Shown here: positions 12,763 to 23,868 of the stretch, piece after piece
Layout: each line of letters starts with the position of its first letter
Numbering within the stretch: the first letter of the stretch is position 1
Source of the DNA: Microvelia longipes
Taxonomy: Eukaryota; Arthropoda; Insecta; Hemiptera; Veliidae
DNA length: 64,000 nucleotides
Assembly (NCBI GenBank): GCA_018340805.1
Contig: JACMZG010001911.1
Location: 49,652,127-49,716,126 of the forward strand
Direction: 5' to 3'
Made by a program: the position numbers and the translations under genes
The notes under the pieces: generated by a model
Told to the model about the DNA's origin: nothing
Seen by the model: the letters and a program-made list of their open reading frames with translations, nothing else
Databases searched by the model: none

Positions 12763-13514
12763 TTCTAGGTCAATGAACACTACAACATATGTTGGGTTTA
12801 GTAGTGCTAGAGGATGGGGAAGTAGTATAGAAGAGGGGTTCCTACCTCTTGTTTACCCTGGTGAGCTTACTGTCTTATAAAGACAGGAAAAAATGGTCCC
12901 ACGTACCCACGTCGAGCTAAACAGACTCGCAAAGCGAAAGGACCTCCTTATAACCCTTTTTAACCCGCGGGTTAAAAACGCCTTAAGGTTGTTACGTTTT
13001 AACTTAACAGGCTTAAAAGGTTATATATGTGTAATAAATTGCATGGTAAAACTAAATAAATAAAACATAAAAGCTACCTATATTTATAATTTTTTCATCG
13101 ACGAATTTCTATAAAGCACTCGGTAGAAATTCGCTAAAATCGTACTGACTCATTTGAAAAAACGATTTTCCAAACCACAATCTACTCAAGCAGTTCAAAT
13201 TCCTCGCTACAAAGCGATCATAAAAACTTTCTTGTGCGGTTACATACTAACTGACCCATTGTTTTAGACATCGTTAGAACTAATATTTCAAAAGGCATCT
13301 GACTCCTCCCACTTCAAACCTATAAATAGTCATTGAAAATATTTTACTTCTTTTCATTAATTAAGTTTCCTTAAGTTCATTTTTATGTCTAATTGACTTT
13401 GACTAATAACTTAATAATATACTCTAGTTTTACATGCTGTTGCTTCTTAGCATTTGATGGTAAAAAAGAGGAATAAATAAAGAATGCCAAAAAGAAAAAA
13501 ACACCTTGCTAAAT
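11201..13514. other. Mostly AT-rich; GC-richer patches without identity
   Basis: 12060-12320 and 12770-12975 are GC-richer but no coding motif or RNA boxes are seen. A dispersed motif (AATGACGCTTATGAGGTTG) is at 12628. Confidence 0.4.
12706..12760. repeat. (TA)n microsatellite
   Basis: TA repeats preceded by a short CA stretch and CGTATA. Confidence 0.95.
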
Positions 13515-14620
13515 GCATTTTTACTTTTCCTTATTTATACCGTTGTGTTTGCAAACAAAATCCGAAACCGGGATGAAACCGGATTATCCGTTTCAGGCGG
13601 TGGTTTTCGCAAAGTTGTCTGTCTTTATGTGTGTGTGTGCCTGTTATCATTGTAGAGCCCTGTGTATTTATGCTTGAGAGTTAAAATTTTGACAAAAATC
13701 AGTCTACCGCTGTAGTTGTGCTATTCCGACAATATTTTGTATAACGTCATTAACCCACAATAATGACTGCAAAATTTCGAAGAATGCGGGAAAATGATTC
13801 GATCGGATTGAGATTTGGCACGCATGTGACAAATGTGTCACGCGGGTTACATTTGGCACGCATGTGAGTATGTATAAGACTAACATATGTGATAAGTTTC
13901 TTCTCATAATCAGCATTAGTTCAATTTTTATTGAATGACTAGTGTACGTTTTTTAAAATCTTGTAACAAATTGGGAAATGGTCTGATTGAGTTGAAATTT
14001 GGTACACGTGTATACCATTACCTAATAAATAAGTACAATAAGTTTCAATACGACAAGTACATCCATGATTCTTGTTAGATCATAAAAAATGAGGAACATT
14101 CAGCGTGGTCAGTGCTGTATGGGTGACCGCTAAGAATGATACGGATGCATTTACTATCTGAAGACGAGCGAAGTGATTTGGAAGGCATGTTGCAGTATAA
14201 ATTTGGCGAACTGTATTTCTGAGGACGAGCGAAGCGAGTCGAAGCAGGGAGGATGAGCGTAGTGAATCCGATGCAATGAGGAAAAGTTCCGAGGTACTCC
14301 GTACCCGATTTTTTAATTTTAATCGGTGTTTTTTTAATTGTCTTTGGATCTTAATTTGTCTTTTAATTCATAATGTTTCTCTATTGATCTTGTGACTTTA
14401 CTCAGCCTTATTTTTATCAGGCAATGATTAAATTTTATTCTCCAAACTACGGGCACAATCTTTATCAGAATGGCACCAAATTTGGTGTACTAATATTTAT
14501 ACCTATTAAATGAATAATTTAAGAATAGATATTTATTGAGAAAAACAAAAGGGATTTCTAAGCATGATATCGAAAATTTAAAAAAAGAGCGATTTATGTA
14601 CATATTTTTGAGTACACGCT
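13515..14620 (+). repeat. Long copy of the dispersed foldback family
   Basis: It begins TTTTTACTTTTCCTTATT and carries ATCCGTTTCAGGCGG, GTTGTCTGTCTTTATG, AAATTTGGCACGCATGTGA, AACATATGTGATAAG and ATAATCAGCATTAGTTC. The 3' part includes GAGCGAAGCGAG motifs (14165-14270), GTACCCGATTTTTTAA, and ACTTTACTCAGCCTTATTTT, which recurs at 57592. The overlapping minus-strand frame is not a gene. Confidence 0.6.
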
Positions 14621-14851
14621 TAAATGCTAATATCGTTTAATAATTTAATATGACCACCTCATTTGCTTATATTTTTTATGTCTCTAAACCGAAAACCGGA
14701 AAATATTGGTAAATGACATAAAATAAGGTCAGTAAAGAACAAATGCTAAGTAAGGTGTAGTTTTTGGTGTTTCCTAAGGCTAGGTCGAATAATAACAGTT
14801 CGGAATTTATTTAAACACTTGAAGCCTGAATCCTCAGGTTTAAACTCTTTT

Positions 14852-14884
14852 GTATCATTACTCTGCACTCCTGCAGAGTGATGA
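14852..14884. repeat. 14-bp hairpin
   Basis: ATCATTACTCTGCA-CTCC-TGCAGAGTGATGAT, one mismatch in the stem. Confidence 0.7.
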
Positions 14885-15089
14885 TAACAAACATACACAT
14901 AGAAATAGATAATTTGGTGGGAGGTCTCAAAACACTTATTTCTGGGCTGTATTATTTTTCCATTCTTTTTCTCAAGAACAAAGCAAAGTTGGTTCTATAT
15001 CACTAGATTCCTGAATGGAAGATTGAACCAACAATTTATTGATCTACAAACATTGTTTAAAATGACACAGTATAATTGTGAGAACATTA

Positions 15090-15325
15090 TACTCTTACTC
15101 TTACATCTGAGAAATGCTCCATCATCCAACATTCGTCAAATGGCTCACTATTGATGGGTTGACATTAAATTACTTTGTTACATCCCTGGGCTCTTGTTCA
15201 ATTATTCGCGATTCAAAGACCGTAGCAGTGCCACTGTCGCTGATAAAAAATTGATAACGAAAGATATATTATTTGACACTACCGAGTTTTGCAAAACATG
15301 AATAGTTGACACAATATATTGTGAT
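15090..15325. repeat. Relative of the 45.5-kb dispersed repeat
   Basis: TTACATCTGAGAAATGCTCC, ATTCGTCAA, ACACTACCGAGTTTTGCAAA and ATGAATAGTTGACAC follow the same order as at 45605-45855. No coding signal is seen. Confidence 0.5.
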
Positions 15326-16862
15326 AACGAAAGGGTGATTATTGTTTTGATATGTATATGGGTTTTTTATTTTTGACGATTTGCCTTTAAATTTTTTCAG
15401 TGATTTATTTTAATTTATGTTAGGGTGTTTAAATTCACTAAAGTCACTCTTTGCAAATTTTAAGTGCAAATAAGTTTGTACAAACTCAAAAAAATACTCT
15501 TTTGCATTAAATTGTTTAATTTAAGTTGTAACAAGTATTTAAATTAACTGATAAGATGATATTTTCCAACCTTTGTGTTTTATTTCATCTGTTTTATTCA
15601 TTTCATTTATTATTTTACTTTTTGTTTATTATTACATTTTTACCAAATATGTTAACTGCAGTTTAATATAAAACCGTGTTTTATATTTAAATCGGTAAAT
15701 ACCAGCTTAAAAAACGAACAAATCCAAGTCTGTAGTGATAGGAGCCTGTATGATTTTATATTTAAAATCCTGGAATAATTGAAGTATTTATCTATGAAAT
15801 ATTGAAAAAGTTTTTAGTACCGATGATTCTTTAATTTTCAACTCATTTATCACAAATTAAGTAACAATAAATTAATAATTTTAATTGGCTCTCATGCAAA
15901 TCCTATATTAAAAGAATTGATCACTCTTTCGTTTTCCTGCCAATGGTATTGCTAACCTTATAACTATCTCTTTTAATCGCGAATATGTGTCATCAATTCA
16001 TGTATCTCTGAATTGATGACACAATCAAAATAATATACTTTTTACATTCTTACGCAGTCCATAATAAACATTTAAACAAATTCAAATTTCTTAAAACTGA
16101 TCAACAATTAAAGGAGGCGTAAGAGTTGTATCATTATAAAGAACTTAATGAAAACGGCCAAATATAAATCATATTTTCTTATTTTATAGTTTTAACTTTA
16201 TTACGCTAAGTTTAATAAATCACTACCATAAAGGCCTTAAGGAAATCTTTATTTATTTTAGCGCCATATTTCAGAAAAGTTTTAAATTGATGATAATATT
16301 TTTAAGTATGTTTTAGTTCCTTATAATTAAGGGTAATTTTTTTGTTGCTACCACTATGTCAAAGCTTTGACAACTTGAGTTCAGAATTTGGAGATACTTC
16401 ATAATTCAAAATTATGACTGACAATGTTGCACTAATGTTTACTCTGTTATTATTTAAATTGGTCATTTAATAAACTGAGTTAGCTATTATCGAGTAAAAG
16501 TTTGCAAGTGTCTAATATATCATACCATAACTGAATTGAAGTAATTAGAGTGAACCGAAAAGTTATGTTAACTGTATTTTTGGGGCCTTGTGGTAATTTA
16601 ACTAATAAAAGGTTAATTTTACATGTAAAACGTAAATAAATCAATCCTGATTATTTGACCTTTTGACTAATAGTGAACTATTGACTGATTAAACATCCCA
16701 GGTGGGTTCCATCCACAATGATCAAAGTAAAGTAATAAACAAAGCAAAAGTTATATTCACCGATGTAAAAAAAATATCAGACATGCCTAATCAGATAATA
16801 GCTGGCTCAAAAATGAAATATACCAGAAATTGCAATAACTTTGCATGCTTTTTCAATAGACT

Positions 16863-17907
16863 TTACCTTTTTACTTTTCCTAATTTATACCGTTGTTATG
16901 TAGGAAAAGTATTGTGTTTGCAAATAAATCCGAAATCAGGATTTCAGCTAAATTATCTGTTTCAGGTGTTTTTAAGACCTCCTGAGTTGTTTTTACTAAG
17001 TTGACTTTCTGAAGTATGAGAATGTACATATGTGTGTGTGTTATCATCGTATCTCCTGTTGTGTATTTATGCTTGAGAATTTAAACTTAGTAGAAAAATC
17101 AATCTTTAGGTCTAGTTGAGCTTGTACCCATAATATTGACTTTTGCTGATTGTACCCATGCTGTACCCATATATTGATGCATTTGCTGAGTCATTGTACC
17201 CATAATATGACTTTTGCTGAGTCATTGTACCCATAATATTGACTTTTGCTGAGTCATTGTACCCATAATATTGCCTTTTGCTGAGTCATTGTACCCATAA
17301 TATTGACTTTTGCTGAGTCATTATTGTTTTATAAATTTTTGAAAAATTCATAAAACGGGAGATTCGGTTTGAGATTTGGCTCGCATGTAATCATATATAA
17401 GGGCAACTTATGAGCCAAGTTTCATCTTATTACCAGCATTATTTAAATTTTATAAAATGACTTGTTTACGTTTATTATGACAATAGTTTCGACAAATATT
17501 ACTTTTAGAAATTAAAACAGAGCTCTTTGTTTTAGATTCATTTTTGTTTCATCCATTGCACATCCATGCCATTACACATTTTAATAAAAAATATCGGTTT
17601 TTATATCCTTGGAACTTTTCTTCTACAATACTTTTCTGGAACTTTTCTGGTAACAATTACCAAGTTTCTTCTGGGAGACGTCTTTGGACTCGCTCTATGT
17701 TTGAACTCTCTATTATAAATACGCTGGGAACTACGATGATAACAGACTTACACACACACACACACACACACATACAGACAGACAACTTTAAAACACTCAG
17801 AAGGTCTTTAAAACACCTGAAACGGATAATTCAAGTAAACTCCCGGTTTTTTGGCAAATGCAATATTATCTCCATGTCTACCTACAGTATAAATAAGGAA
17901 AAGTAAA
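16863..17907. mobile_element. 1-kb foldback element of the dispersed TTTTCCTTATTTATAC family
   Basis: The left end CTTTTTACTTTTCCTAATT and the right end (complement CTTTACTTTTCCTTATTTAT) begin long inverted arms of about 200 bp. Both arms carry ATTATCYGTTTCAGGTGTTT, AAGACCTYCTGAGT, a TGTGTG run and GTTATCATCGTAG. Between them lie the 32-bp tandem repeats (17115-17330) and a unique stretch. No transposase is seen; the frames at 16702-17004 and 17544-17906 are arm sequence. Confidence 0.6.
17115..17330 (+). repeat. 32-bp tandem repeat, about six copies
   Basis: The unit is TGTACCCATAATATTG followed by ACTTTTGCTGAGTCAT. The last four copies are nearly identical; the first two are truncated or changed. 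It lies inside the foldback element. Confidence 0.85.
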
Positions 17908-18019
17908 GAAAATTAATCAGTATTATATAAATAAACTAAAGAAAATTGTTTATAATTTTTTCCTTACGAATAAAGTTATAAACATTTTCTTTTGCATATG
18001 ATATTACTTTTTTTAATGG

Positions 18020-18100
18020 GATAGGCGTCATGGCGGAATTCGAACCTCGGACCACGACACAAATCCGTTTCAGAGGTCCCTAATGACGAAAAAATAAGTT
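18020..18100 (-). repeat. B-box-like tRNA-derived fragment
   Basis: The minus strand contains GGTCCGAGGTTCGAATTCCGCC, a perfect B box (GGTTCGAATTCC). No matching A box is seen because a TA microsatellite begins where it would lie. It may be the 3' half of a tRNA-derived SINE. Confidence 0.35.
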
Positions 18101-18110
18101 TCGCGAGACT

Positions 18111-18194
<84 letters not shown>
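18111..18194. repeat. (TA)n microsatellite
   Basis: TA repeats ending in TGTGTGTATTTCTAG, the conserved tail also seen at 54.65 kb. Confidence 0.95.
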
Positions 18195-18199
<5 letters not shown>

Positions 18200-18429
18200 A
18201 TTTCTAGACACTTTCTTGTAAACACTCTATCTTTCGAACGGATTAATATTTTTTAACCAAACTTGGTACAAAAATCAACCTTGGGGAGGACACGAACCCT
18301 ATTGAAAACCAGGTTTTGGTGACGTCATTAACTCGGTTTGCTGAGTCAGCGAAATTTTCAAAAAATCGGCAAAATTCAGGGTTAATATTTTTCGCCGCGA
18401 AAAAGGTCAATATTTATGTTTTTGGAGAC

Positions 18430-18765
18430 GCTAAATCGAATGAAACCGGTCCGAAGTCGATATGACCACTCTAAGTGACCTAAAAATCGAAAAAACCATT
18501 GTAAATGACCGAAAACCAAAATTTAGGTCGATAAAAAATAAATTTCGAGTAGGGTGTCGTTTTCTATGTAATTTTGGGCGCTGAATCGAATGAAACCGGT
18601 TCGAAGTCGATACGACCACTTTAAGTTACCAAAAAGTCGAAAAAACCTCAAAAATTATAAAAAACCAAAATAACGGTCTTTAAAAATTAAATTTCGAGTA
18701 GGGTGTCGGGTTGGCCTCTGAGTTGAATGCCAGTGGTCCGGAGTAAATACGACCACTCAAACGCT
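18430..18765. repeat. Three degenerate tandem units of 130-150 bp
   Basis: Each unit has GAATGAAACCGGTYCGAAGT, then GATACGACCACT, and AAATTTCGAGTAGGGTGTCG. Starts are near 18431, 18580 and 18711, the third being the most diverged. The minus-strand frame 18431-18619 reads through the repeat and is not a gene. Confidence 0.7.
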
Positions 18766-19009
18766 GGGTACCTGACTAAGCTTAAAGATAAGTAACTAAG
18801 CTTTAAACTAGTGCAAATAATAGTGCGTACTTATAATTATAGAGACATAGTTTTGTACAACCAACTGGATAATTATGCGCATTTCCTTTGGAAAATACAG
18901 ACAAAATGAGTTACGAGCAGTGCTTGACAATTGAGTTACTGCTTAGGTTCTAAAGCATGAACCGGAACCACGCAATGGGCATGGTTCTTGCATAAGCAAG
19001 AAATAGGTT

Positions 19010-19200
19010 GTTTAGCACGGAAACACGCATTCTAAATTAAATTCGCCCGACAGCGGACCACCGCGCCGGAATTATTTATTTAGTAGTTGTAAACTTATAT
19101 AATGTAAAAAACACGGAAACACGCATCCAAAGGAAATTCGCCCGACATGCGGACCACCGCGCCAGAATTATTTTCTAGTTGTAAACTTATATTAGGTAAA
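19010..19200 (-). repeat. Two tandem partial SINE copies
   Basis: Two units of about 95 bp (19013-19105 and 19106-19200) share GGAAACACGCAT, AAATTCGCCCGACA, GCGGACCACCGCGCC and TAGTTGTAAACTTATAT. They match the A-box half of the SINE at 19205-19325 but lack the B box. Confidence 0.65.
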
Positions 19201-19204
19201 AAAA

Positions 19205-19325
19205 CGATAAAAAATTATTGTCTCTACTAGGATTTGAACCCAGGTACTCTGGGTTTGAGTTTTCGCATCCAAAGGAAATTCGCCCGACATGCGGACCACC
19301 GCGCCAGAATTTTTCAAATTAAGCA
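19205..19325 (-). mobile_element. tRNA-derived SINE copy with A and B boxes
   Basis: On the minus strand TGGCGCGGTGG (A-box-like, about 19310-19300) is followed some 55 bp later by GGTTCAAATCC (B box, about 19247-19237). The tail is AT-rich. The spacing is longer than in most tRNAs. Two shorter relatives lie just upstream and another at 21.07 kb. Confidence 0.6.
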
Positions 19326-20830
19326 ATTTTAAAAAAATATATTTTTTTGCTTTAACCATATACATATGGTTAATGAGCTATAACCAAATGGTCTTAAGGA
19401 TTTCATTCATTTTTCATTTTAAGTAATAACGCGTGGGGAATAAAATTAAGACATTATCAAACAAAACTTGCAGAGTCATTGGATCAATTTTATAACCGAC
19501 CAATGAGCCAGGATTACCCAGAGGGAAGCATGAAGCCCAAATCTGTCGCTTACGTTTTTCAGGTTAATAGAGAGCCTCAGACATCAGCAATTGAGTTGCC
19601 TATGTCAAATATGTGTTTTTAACTTTTAATGTCTAATCCTCTTAATGCTAACACTCATTAATCTTAGTATTTTTCTATTTTTCAGGATATGAAACTTACA
19701 ACTTTTAAACAAGGTAAGAATAATTTTAGATTAGTATACAATTATCCACTTAACAAAATTAAAGAAATAAAATTATGGAAATCGACTAAAATATTTCATA
19801 TAACCTGACGATGTGAAGGATCCTGTAGAAAAAAGGTCCTTTTCTTCTGAAAAGGAATTTCAGAAGAAAAAATGAGCCTTTGAGGTGGGGGGGGGGGGGG
19901 TGAGGGTTAATGGTGGATATTTTAGGAATTTTACATTGGAAAGCTATGGTATGCTACTTCTTTTTTATTAAATCGTTAACCCTTTGTAAAACTACCATTT
20001 CATATAAAAACTATATGCAATACAAATAAAAGCAAAACAAATTAAAGCGGAATCGATAAACCCAGTGATTATGCTTATAATCTTTGGATAAAACTCTATC
20101 TAGCTTTGTCATATAAATCATAAATCAAACTCAGTTTAGAAATTGATTCACAATAAACATCTAACACCTTTTTGACAAAGAAGTACCTATGATCAAATTA
20201 TCTAATTCTCATTATCAAGGAAGTCAATAAATAAAATAAAGTAAATAATAAGAACTAAGCTTACTGAAGGTTAAACAGTAAGTACGGATATAATAAAGTG
20301 TGCTATATTTTAAGTTCAAAATATAAAGTGACATGAGCTTTAAAAACTAAGTTGCAAGTGATTGATAACTTTAGTAACAAGTTTTGAGAAGTTGAGAGTT
20401 CAAATGTCATGAAGTATAACTTATTTGATAAGTTTTTTTTAATCTAGTTTTGTAATACAGATCAAGTGTATAACTCACCATGTTCAGTAGAACCGGATGT
20501 AAGGACAAGGCTGTATACAGTCAAGGTTTGTGGATGTAGGATCCCAATATGCTGACTTTTCGAACCACTGAAAACGAGAAAATTCAATTATTTTAATTTA
20601 CTGAATATTTTTTACGGCAAACATTAGTATAAATCTGGGACCTTGCATAAAGGGGAAGGTGATGTTAGAGAAACATTTGTATTCATTTACGTTATTGGAA
20701 GTAGAGTAAAATTTACCTTCTATAGCAGGTTATAGCTATAAAGGTGCTGGAATCTATATAAAGGGGATGATACTAAGTTAGTAATAGTGATATTAAGTTT
20801 TGGAAGTAGAACAAAAATGATCTTACCTTG
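19326..20830. other. AT-rich, no genes
   Basis: A 14-base G run (about 19888-19901) follows another copy of the dispersed ATGAG motif. The AAGGGGA...GGAAGTAGA stretch near 20650-20815 appears loosely duplicated. Confidence 0.45.
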
Positions 20831-20936
20831 TCGGTTTATAAACCGATTCGGCAAACCTATCGGAAGGTAAATTTATTTAAATTAAACAAATGTAAACATT
20901 TTGTTTACATTTGACCGTACAGAGTCTTGTACGGTC
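20831..20936. repeat. Cluster of three perfect palindromes
   Basis: TCGGTTTATAAACCGA (20831-20846), CAAATGTAAACA-TTT-complement (20887-20913) and GACCGTAC-loop-GTACGGTC (20913-20936). The second and third share one base. Confidence 0.8.
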
Positions 20937-21039
20937 TGAGTAAAACCGGTCTAGGGCTAATATGAGCACCAAAAGTACTGAATGCTATAGTCCATGTGTT
21001 TTAATTCTTGGTATGGTCCATAATTTTTTAACGATTTAT

Positions 21040-21125
21040 TTACACTATATAATTTTATTACTACAAAATAACTTTGGTGCGGAGGACCGCAAACCAGGCG
21101 AATTTCCTTAGAAATGCTGGTTTCC
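21040..21125 (+). repeat. Diverged SINE head, plus strand
   Basis: TGGTGCGGAGGACCGC and GGCGAATTTCCTTAGAAATG match the A-box half of the 19-kb SINE family. No B box is visible. A further worn fragment in the opposite orientation is at about 21340-21385. Confidence 0.5.
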
Positions 21126-21421
21126 TTGATGGACAATCCTTTCTTTCAAGACAAGTTTTATGTGACACTCTGATTTTATGGAGCTTAGAATGAGTAGTAA
21201 TGATTTTGAAAGGATTAGCACAGTTTTGTACGATCTATAGCAAAATTTTCACCGTTCCTTTAAAAAGGCATTAAAATTTATTACAATTAGTAATGCTATA
21301 CCTTGAATTATGGCGCTTAAACCGAAATCTTAAGCAAGGAAAAACATGCATTTTAAAGGAAATTGGCCTCGGCTTGCGAATAAAAAACGGTAGCGGGTTA
21401 CCTCAGAACTCTTCCTCATTA

Positions 21422-22534
21422 TAGTCCAAGAGCCAGGCCTAGAAAATGTGACTCTTTTTGTACTACTTCAAACTAAATTTCCCTTAAATTATGAAGGAAA
21501 AAAACGGCCTATTCAGAATAGGAGCCCTTCATATAATTGCGCATGCTCAAAATTTTATAAAATCGCACAAATTTCAGTTTTCTTGCAATAAGTGGTTCTC
21601 TGTAGTATAGTATAGTAGTAAAGGTGGGGAAGATCCTAGATCTTAGCAATTATGTCTCTGGGACGCTTTTTGCCAGCCCCAAGAACGTTCTCACCTCTTA
21701 CCTAATAGAATCTCTATTCTCTTTGAACCTGTCTGATTCCTTAATGAACTTCAGAACGTCTGTCCATGGAAGTTTCACTAAGTCGTCGTCTAGAAGAGTG
21801 GTTGATCCAAATATACTAAACCTCAATCTAGCGTATGCTTCACACGATCCCAAAAAGTGATCTGTCGTCTCCTCCCCAACTTCACACTTGGGACACATTG
21901 GCTCTGCCTTTATTTTCATGGCATGCAAATGTCTCTGAAGACCTGTCAAGATACCCACCAGGTTCTTAAGCTCTTCCTCCCCAAAGAGAGAGCCCATATA
22001 CTCATGGCTTTGTTGGCTTTCTTCAACATTTTCCTAGCTTGTCTGCAATTGTGGTTCTCTGTAGGTCATGTGTAAAACATGAAGAGAACATTTCTCAAAG
22101 CTGATGATATTTCCTATAAAACGAGTGGTTTTTATGTATAACTTTCAAGACTTAAGTTATGAAATTTGTTAAATGGCTAAATAATTCACAAATATCTAAT
22201 ATTTTTCAAAGAAATGTTGACTTTGCATAAATTAACAATTTCTTGTTGTTTTTTTAATGAGCCATAACTATGGATATGAATATGGGTATTTAATCATCCG
22301 ATTTTGATGATTAAATACTCGTTTTATTGATATTTTTATTACCAGAGAGCCACTTATTTAAAAAAACTGAAATTTGTTCGATTTTTTAAAATTTTAAGTA
22401 TGCGCAATCATATGTAGGGCTCTACTCTGGGTAGGTACTATGTTTTTTTCATAATTTAAGGCATATTTCCAAAAAAATTTGGTTTAAAGTAGTACAAAAT
22501 GAGTCACATTTGTTTAGGTCCGGCTCTTGGACTA
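21422..22534. mobile_element. DNA element with ~190-bp terminal inverted repeats and TTA target duplication
   Basis: The left arm (21422-21604) and right arm (about 22342-22534) are inverted copies of each other, roughly 80% alike by eye. Both begin TAGTCCAAGAGCC. TTA flanks both ends (21419-21421 and 22535-22537), which fits a 3-bp target duplication. The interior outside the inserted LINE (22065-22341) has no coding signal and holds a perfect 13-bp hairpin (GTATTTAATCATC and its complement) near 22287-22320. No transposase is present, so this is a non-autonomous element. The 44818-45249 element starts with nearly the same terminus (TAGACCAAGAGCC) and has the same TTA flank. The superfamily is unknown; TTA duplications suggest PIF/Harbinger-like transposition. 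Confidence 0.75.
21606..22050 (-). mobile_element. 5'-truncated I/R1-like LINE tail nested in the TTA element
   Basis: The segment is bounded by a perfect 14-bp direct repeat GTGGTTCTCTGTAG (21592-21605 and 22051-22064), so it arrived by target-primed insertion into the left inner edge of the host element. The minus-strand frame 21698-21997 encodes the C-terminal region found after RNase H in I-, R1- and Loa-type LINEs. It has an LVGILTGLQRHLHAM segment, then a CPKC-x8-H-x4-C zinc-knuckle-like motif (CPKCEVGEETTDHFLGSC), then WTDVLKFIKESDRF before the stop. Upstream of the ATG the frame continues (SQQSHEY) until a TAG at about 22034. A shifted frame at the very 5' end reads IADKLGK, like the end of an RNase H domain. 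The 3' end is a short TACTA-type simple repeat, not poly(A). Confidence 0.8.
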
Positions 22535-23203
22535 TTACGTGGCCCTTCGCGCATCTTGCGTGGACTTCCTACGCATCTTCGCGCAGCAATTGTAAAACCA
22601 CTTGACTTGACTTGGATAATTGCCTGTTAAATAAATCTATAATACAAAGTACATTACAATATTTTAAACTATATTTCGAATTAGCTTTTCGTCAGCACAC
22701 GTAAACCTTGCAGTCTTTATATTGATTAAAATTAAATTAATTTGATGTATCGAACTTATTGACCTAGTTTTGTAAGGTATTGGTAAAGTATTGCAAAGTA
22801 TGGCCAATATTGCATGTGTCAGTACGGATTATCTGTAGTACTGATCTCAGGTCACGCGCTTTGAGTTCGAAGCCATACGATGAGATTATAGATTCAAAAA
22901 AAAAAATAACTGAATATTTTCAGAAAATAAATAAATTACGTAAATAGTATGTTCGTATTTATACTTTTAATTACAAGAGCTTGGTCAAGTATAAATACTG
23001 TGCGCAGGTTCGTTCGCAAAATGAATTAAATACATACAGTCTTTTCTGACGACTGGATATTGGCCAACGACCAATATGGGCGTTCTGTTAAAGGCGTACA
23101 ATGTCACTTAAAAGTTGTTTCCTAAATACTTTAAGCAAACTATCGTGTTGTTTACTTCCACTGTTTTATTTGAAACTTCACAACAATCTGTATAAGTCTC
23201 TAT

Positions 23204-23263
23204 TAGGGGTGTAACTACATCATTGGGGGGCCCCCGCATTGCGGGCCCATAGGCACGCCACTG
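23204..23263. mobile_element. 60-bp hAT-type MITE
   Basis: An 8-bp duplication GTCTCTAT (23196-23203 and 23264-23271) encloses exactly 60 bp. The right end reads inward CAGTGGCGTGCCTA, a common hAT terminus; the left end reads TAGGGGTGTAACTA, matching at 9 of 14 positions. The interior is almost all a G/C-rich hairpin (GGGGGGCCCCC, CGGGCCC). It is far too short to encode anything. Confidence 0.75.
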
Positions 23264-23453
23264 GTCTCTATACAACAAGGGAGGAAAACAGTTGACTAAA
23301 ACCACAGTCTACATTCTAAATTTCATATTCTATATTCAGCACCGTATTGTCCTAATCATTCAATAATCAGCACTATTTACCTTATTAAGTGAATTTTTAT
23401 AGGAAAATTACGCTTATGAAGCTGTTTAATCGTTTAAGGGGGGATAGAGAGGG

Positions 23454-23843
23454 TTCAGGCAAGGAAAAGCATTTTTTAAAAATAACTTAATAAAATTAAT
23501 TTAAATATTAATTTTATAAGCATAATAAATTAATTTTCAGATTTTTATTTATAATAATTTAGAGCTTCAAGGTAACTTTGGTCTTAAAAAATTGAATTTC
23601 TTTTACTAGTTCGACGTATTAACTTTGTAGTGATATTATTAATAGCATGATGATATATTATTATTAGTAAAATAAAAACTAAAATGTCTACCATGTTTAG
23701 TTCACTTCAGTTCAATAATAATTTGTATTTTGTTTTAATTTTTAAGTCCATTTAAATAAAACTAGTTTTGATTTATATTTTATGTGCTATGTTTTTTTTA
23801 AACAAAACATAAACCTTATTTCAATTGTTTGTAGTACCTACCT
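23454..23843 (+). repeat. Dispersed repeat carrying the empty site of the Harbinger-like insertion
   Basis: It is homologous to 61900-62167 plus 63374-63480. Both begin GGTTCAGGCAAGGAAAAGCA, share TTCAGTTCAATAATAA and AATAAAACTAGTTTTGATTT, and run into a CA/TG microsatellite. Here the TTA target (23735-23737) is uninterrupted. Confidence 0.75.
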
Positions 23844-23868
23844 ACACACACACACACACACACACACT
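23843..23868. repeat. (CA)n microsatellite
   Basis: CA repeats at the 3' edge of the 23.45-kb dispersed repeat. Confidence 0.95.

Larger units (their letters stand above)
14621..16862. other. AT-rich, no genes
   Basis: Apart from the hairpin at 14852 and the 15.1-kb dispersed repeat, nothing was recognised. Confidence 0.5.

Noticed and set aside
22051..22080. Continuation of the LINE RNase H frame into HMTYREP upstream of 22050
   Set aside because: That sequence lies beyond the 14-bp target duplication, so it belongs to the host DNA element, not the LINE.
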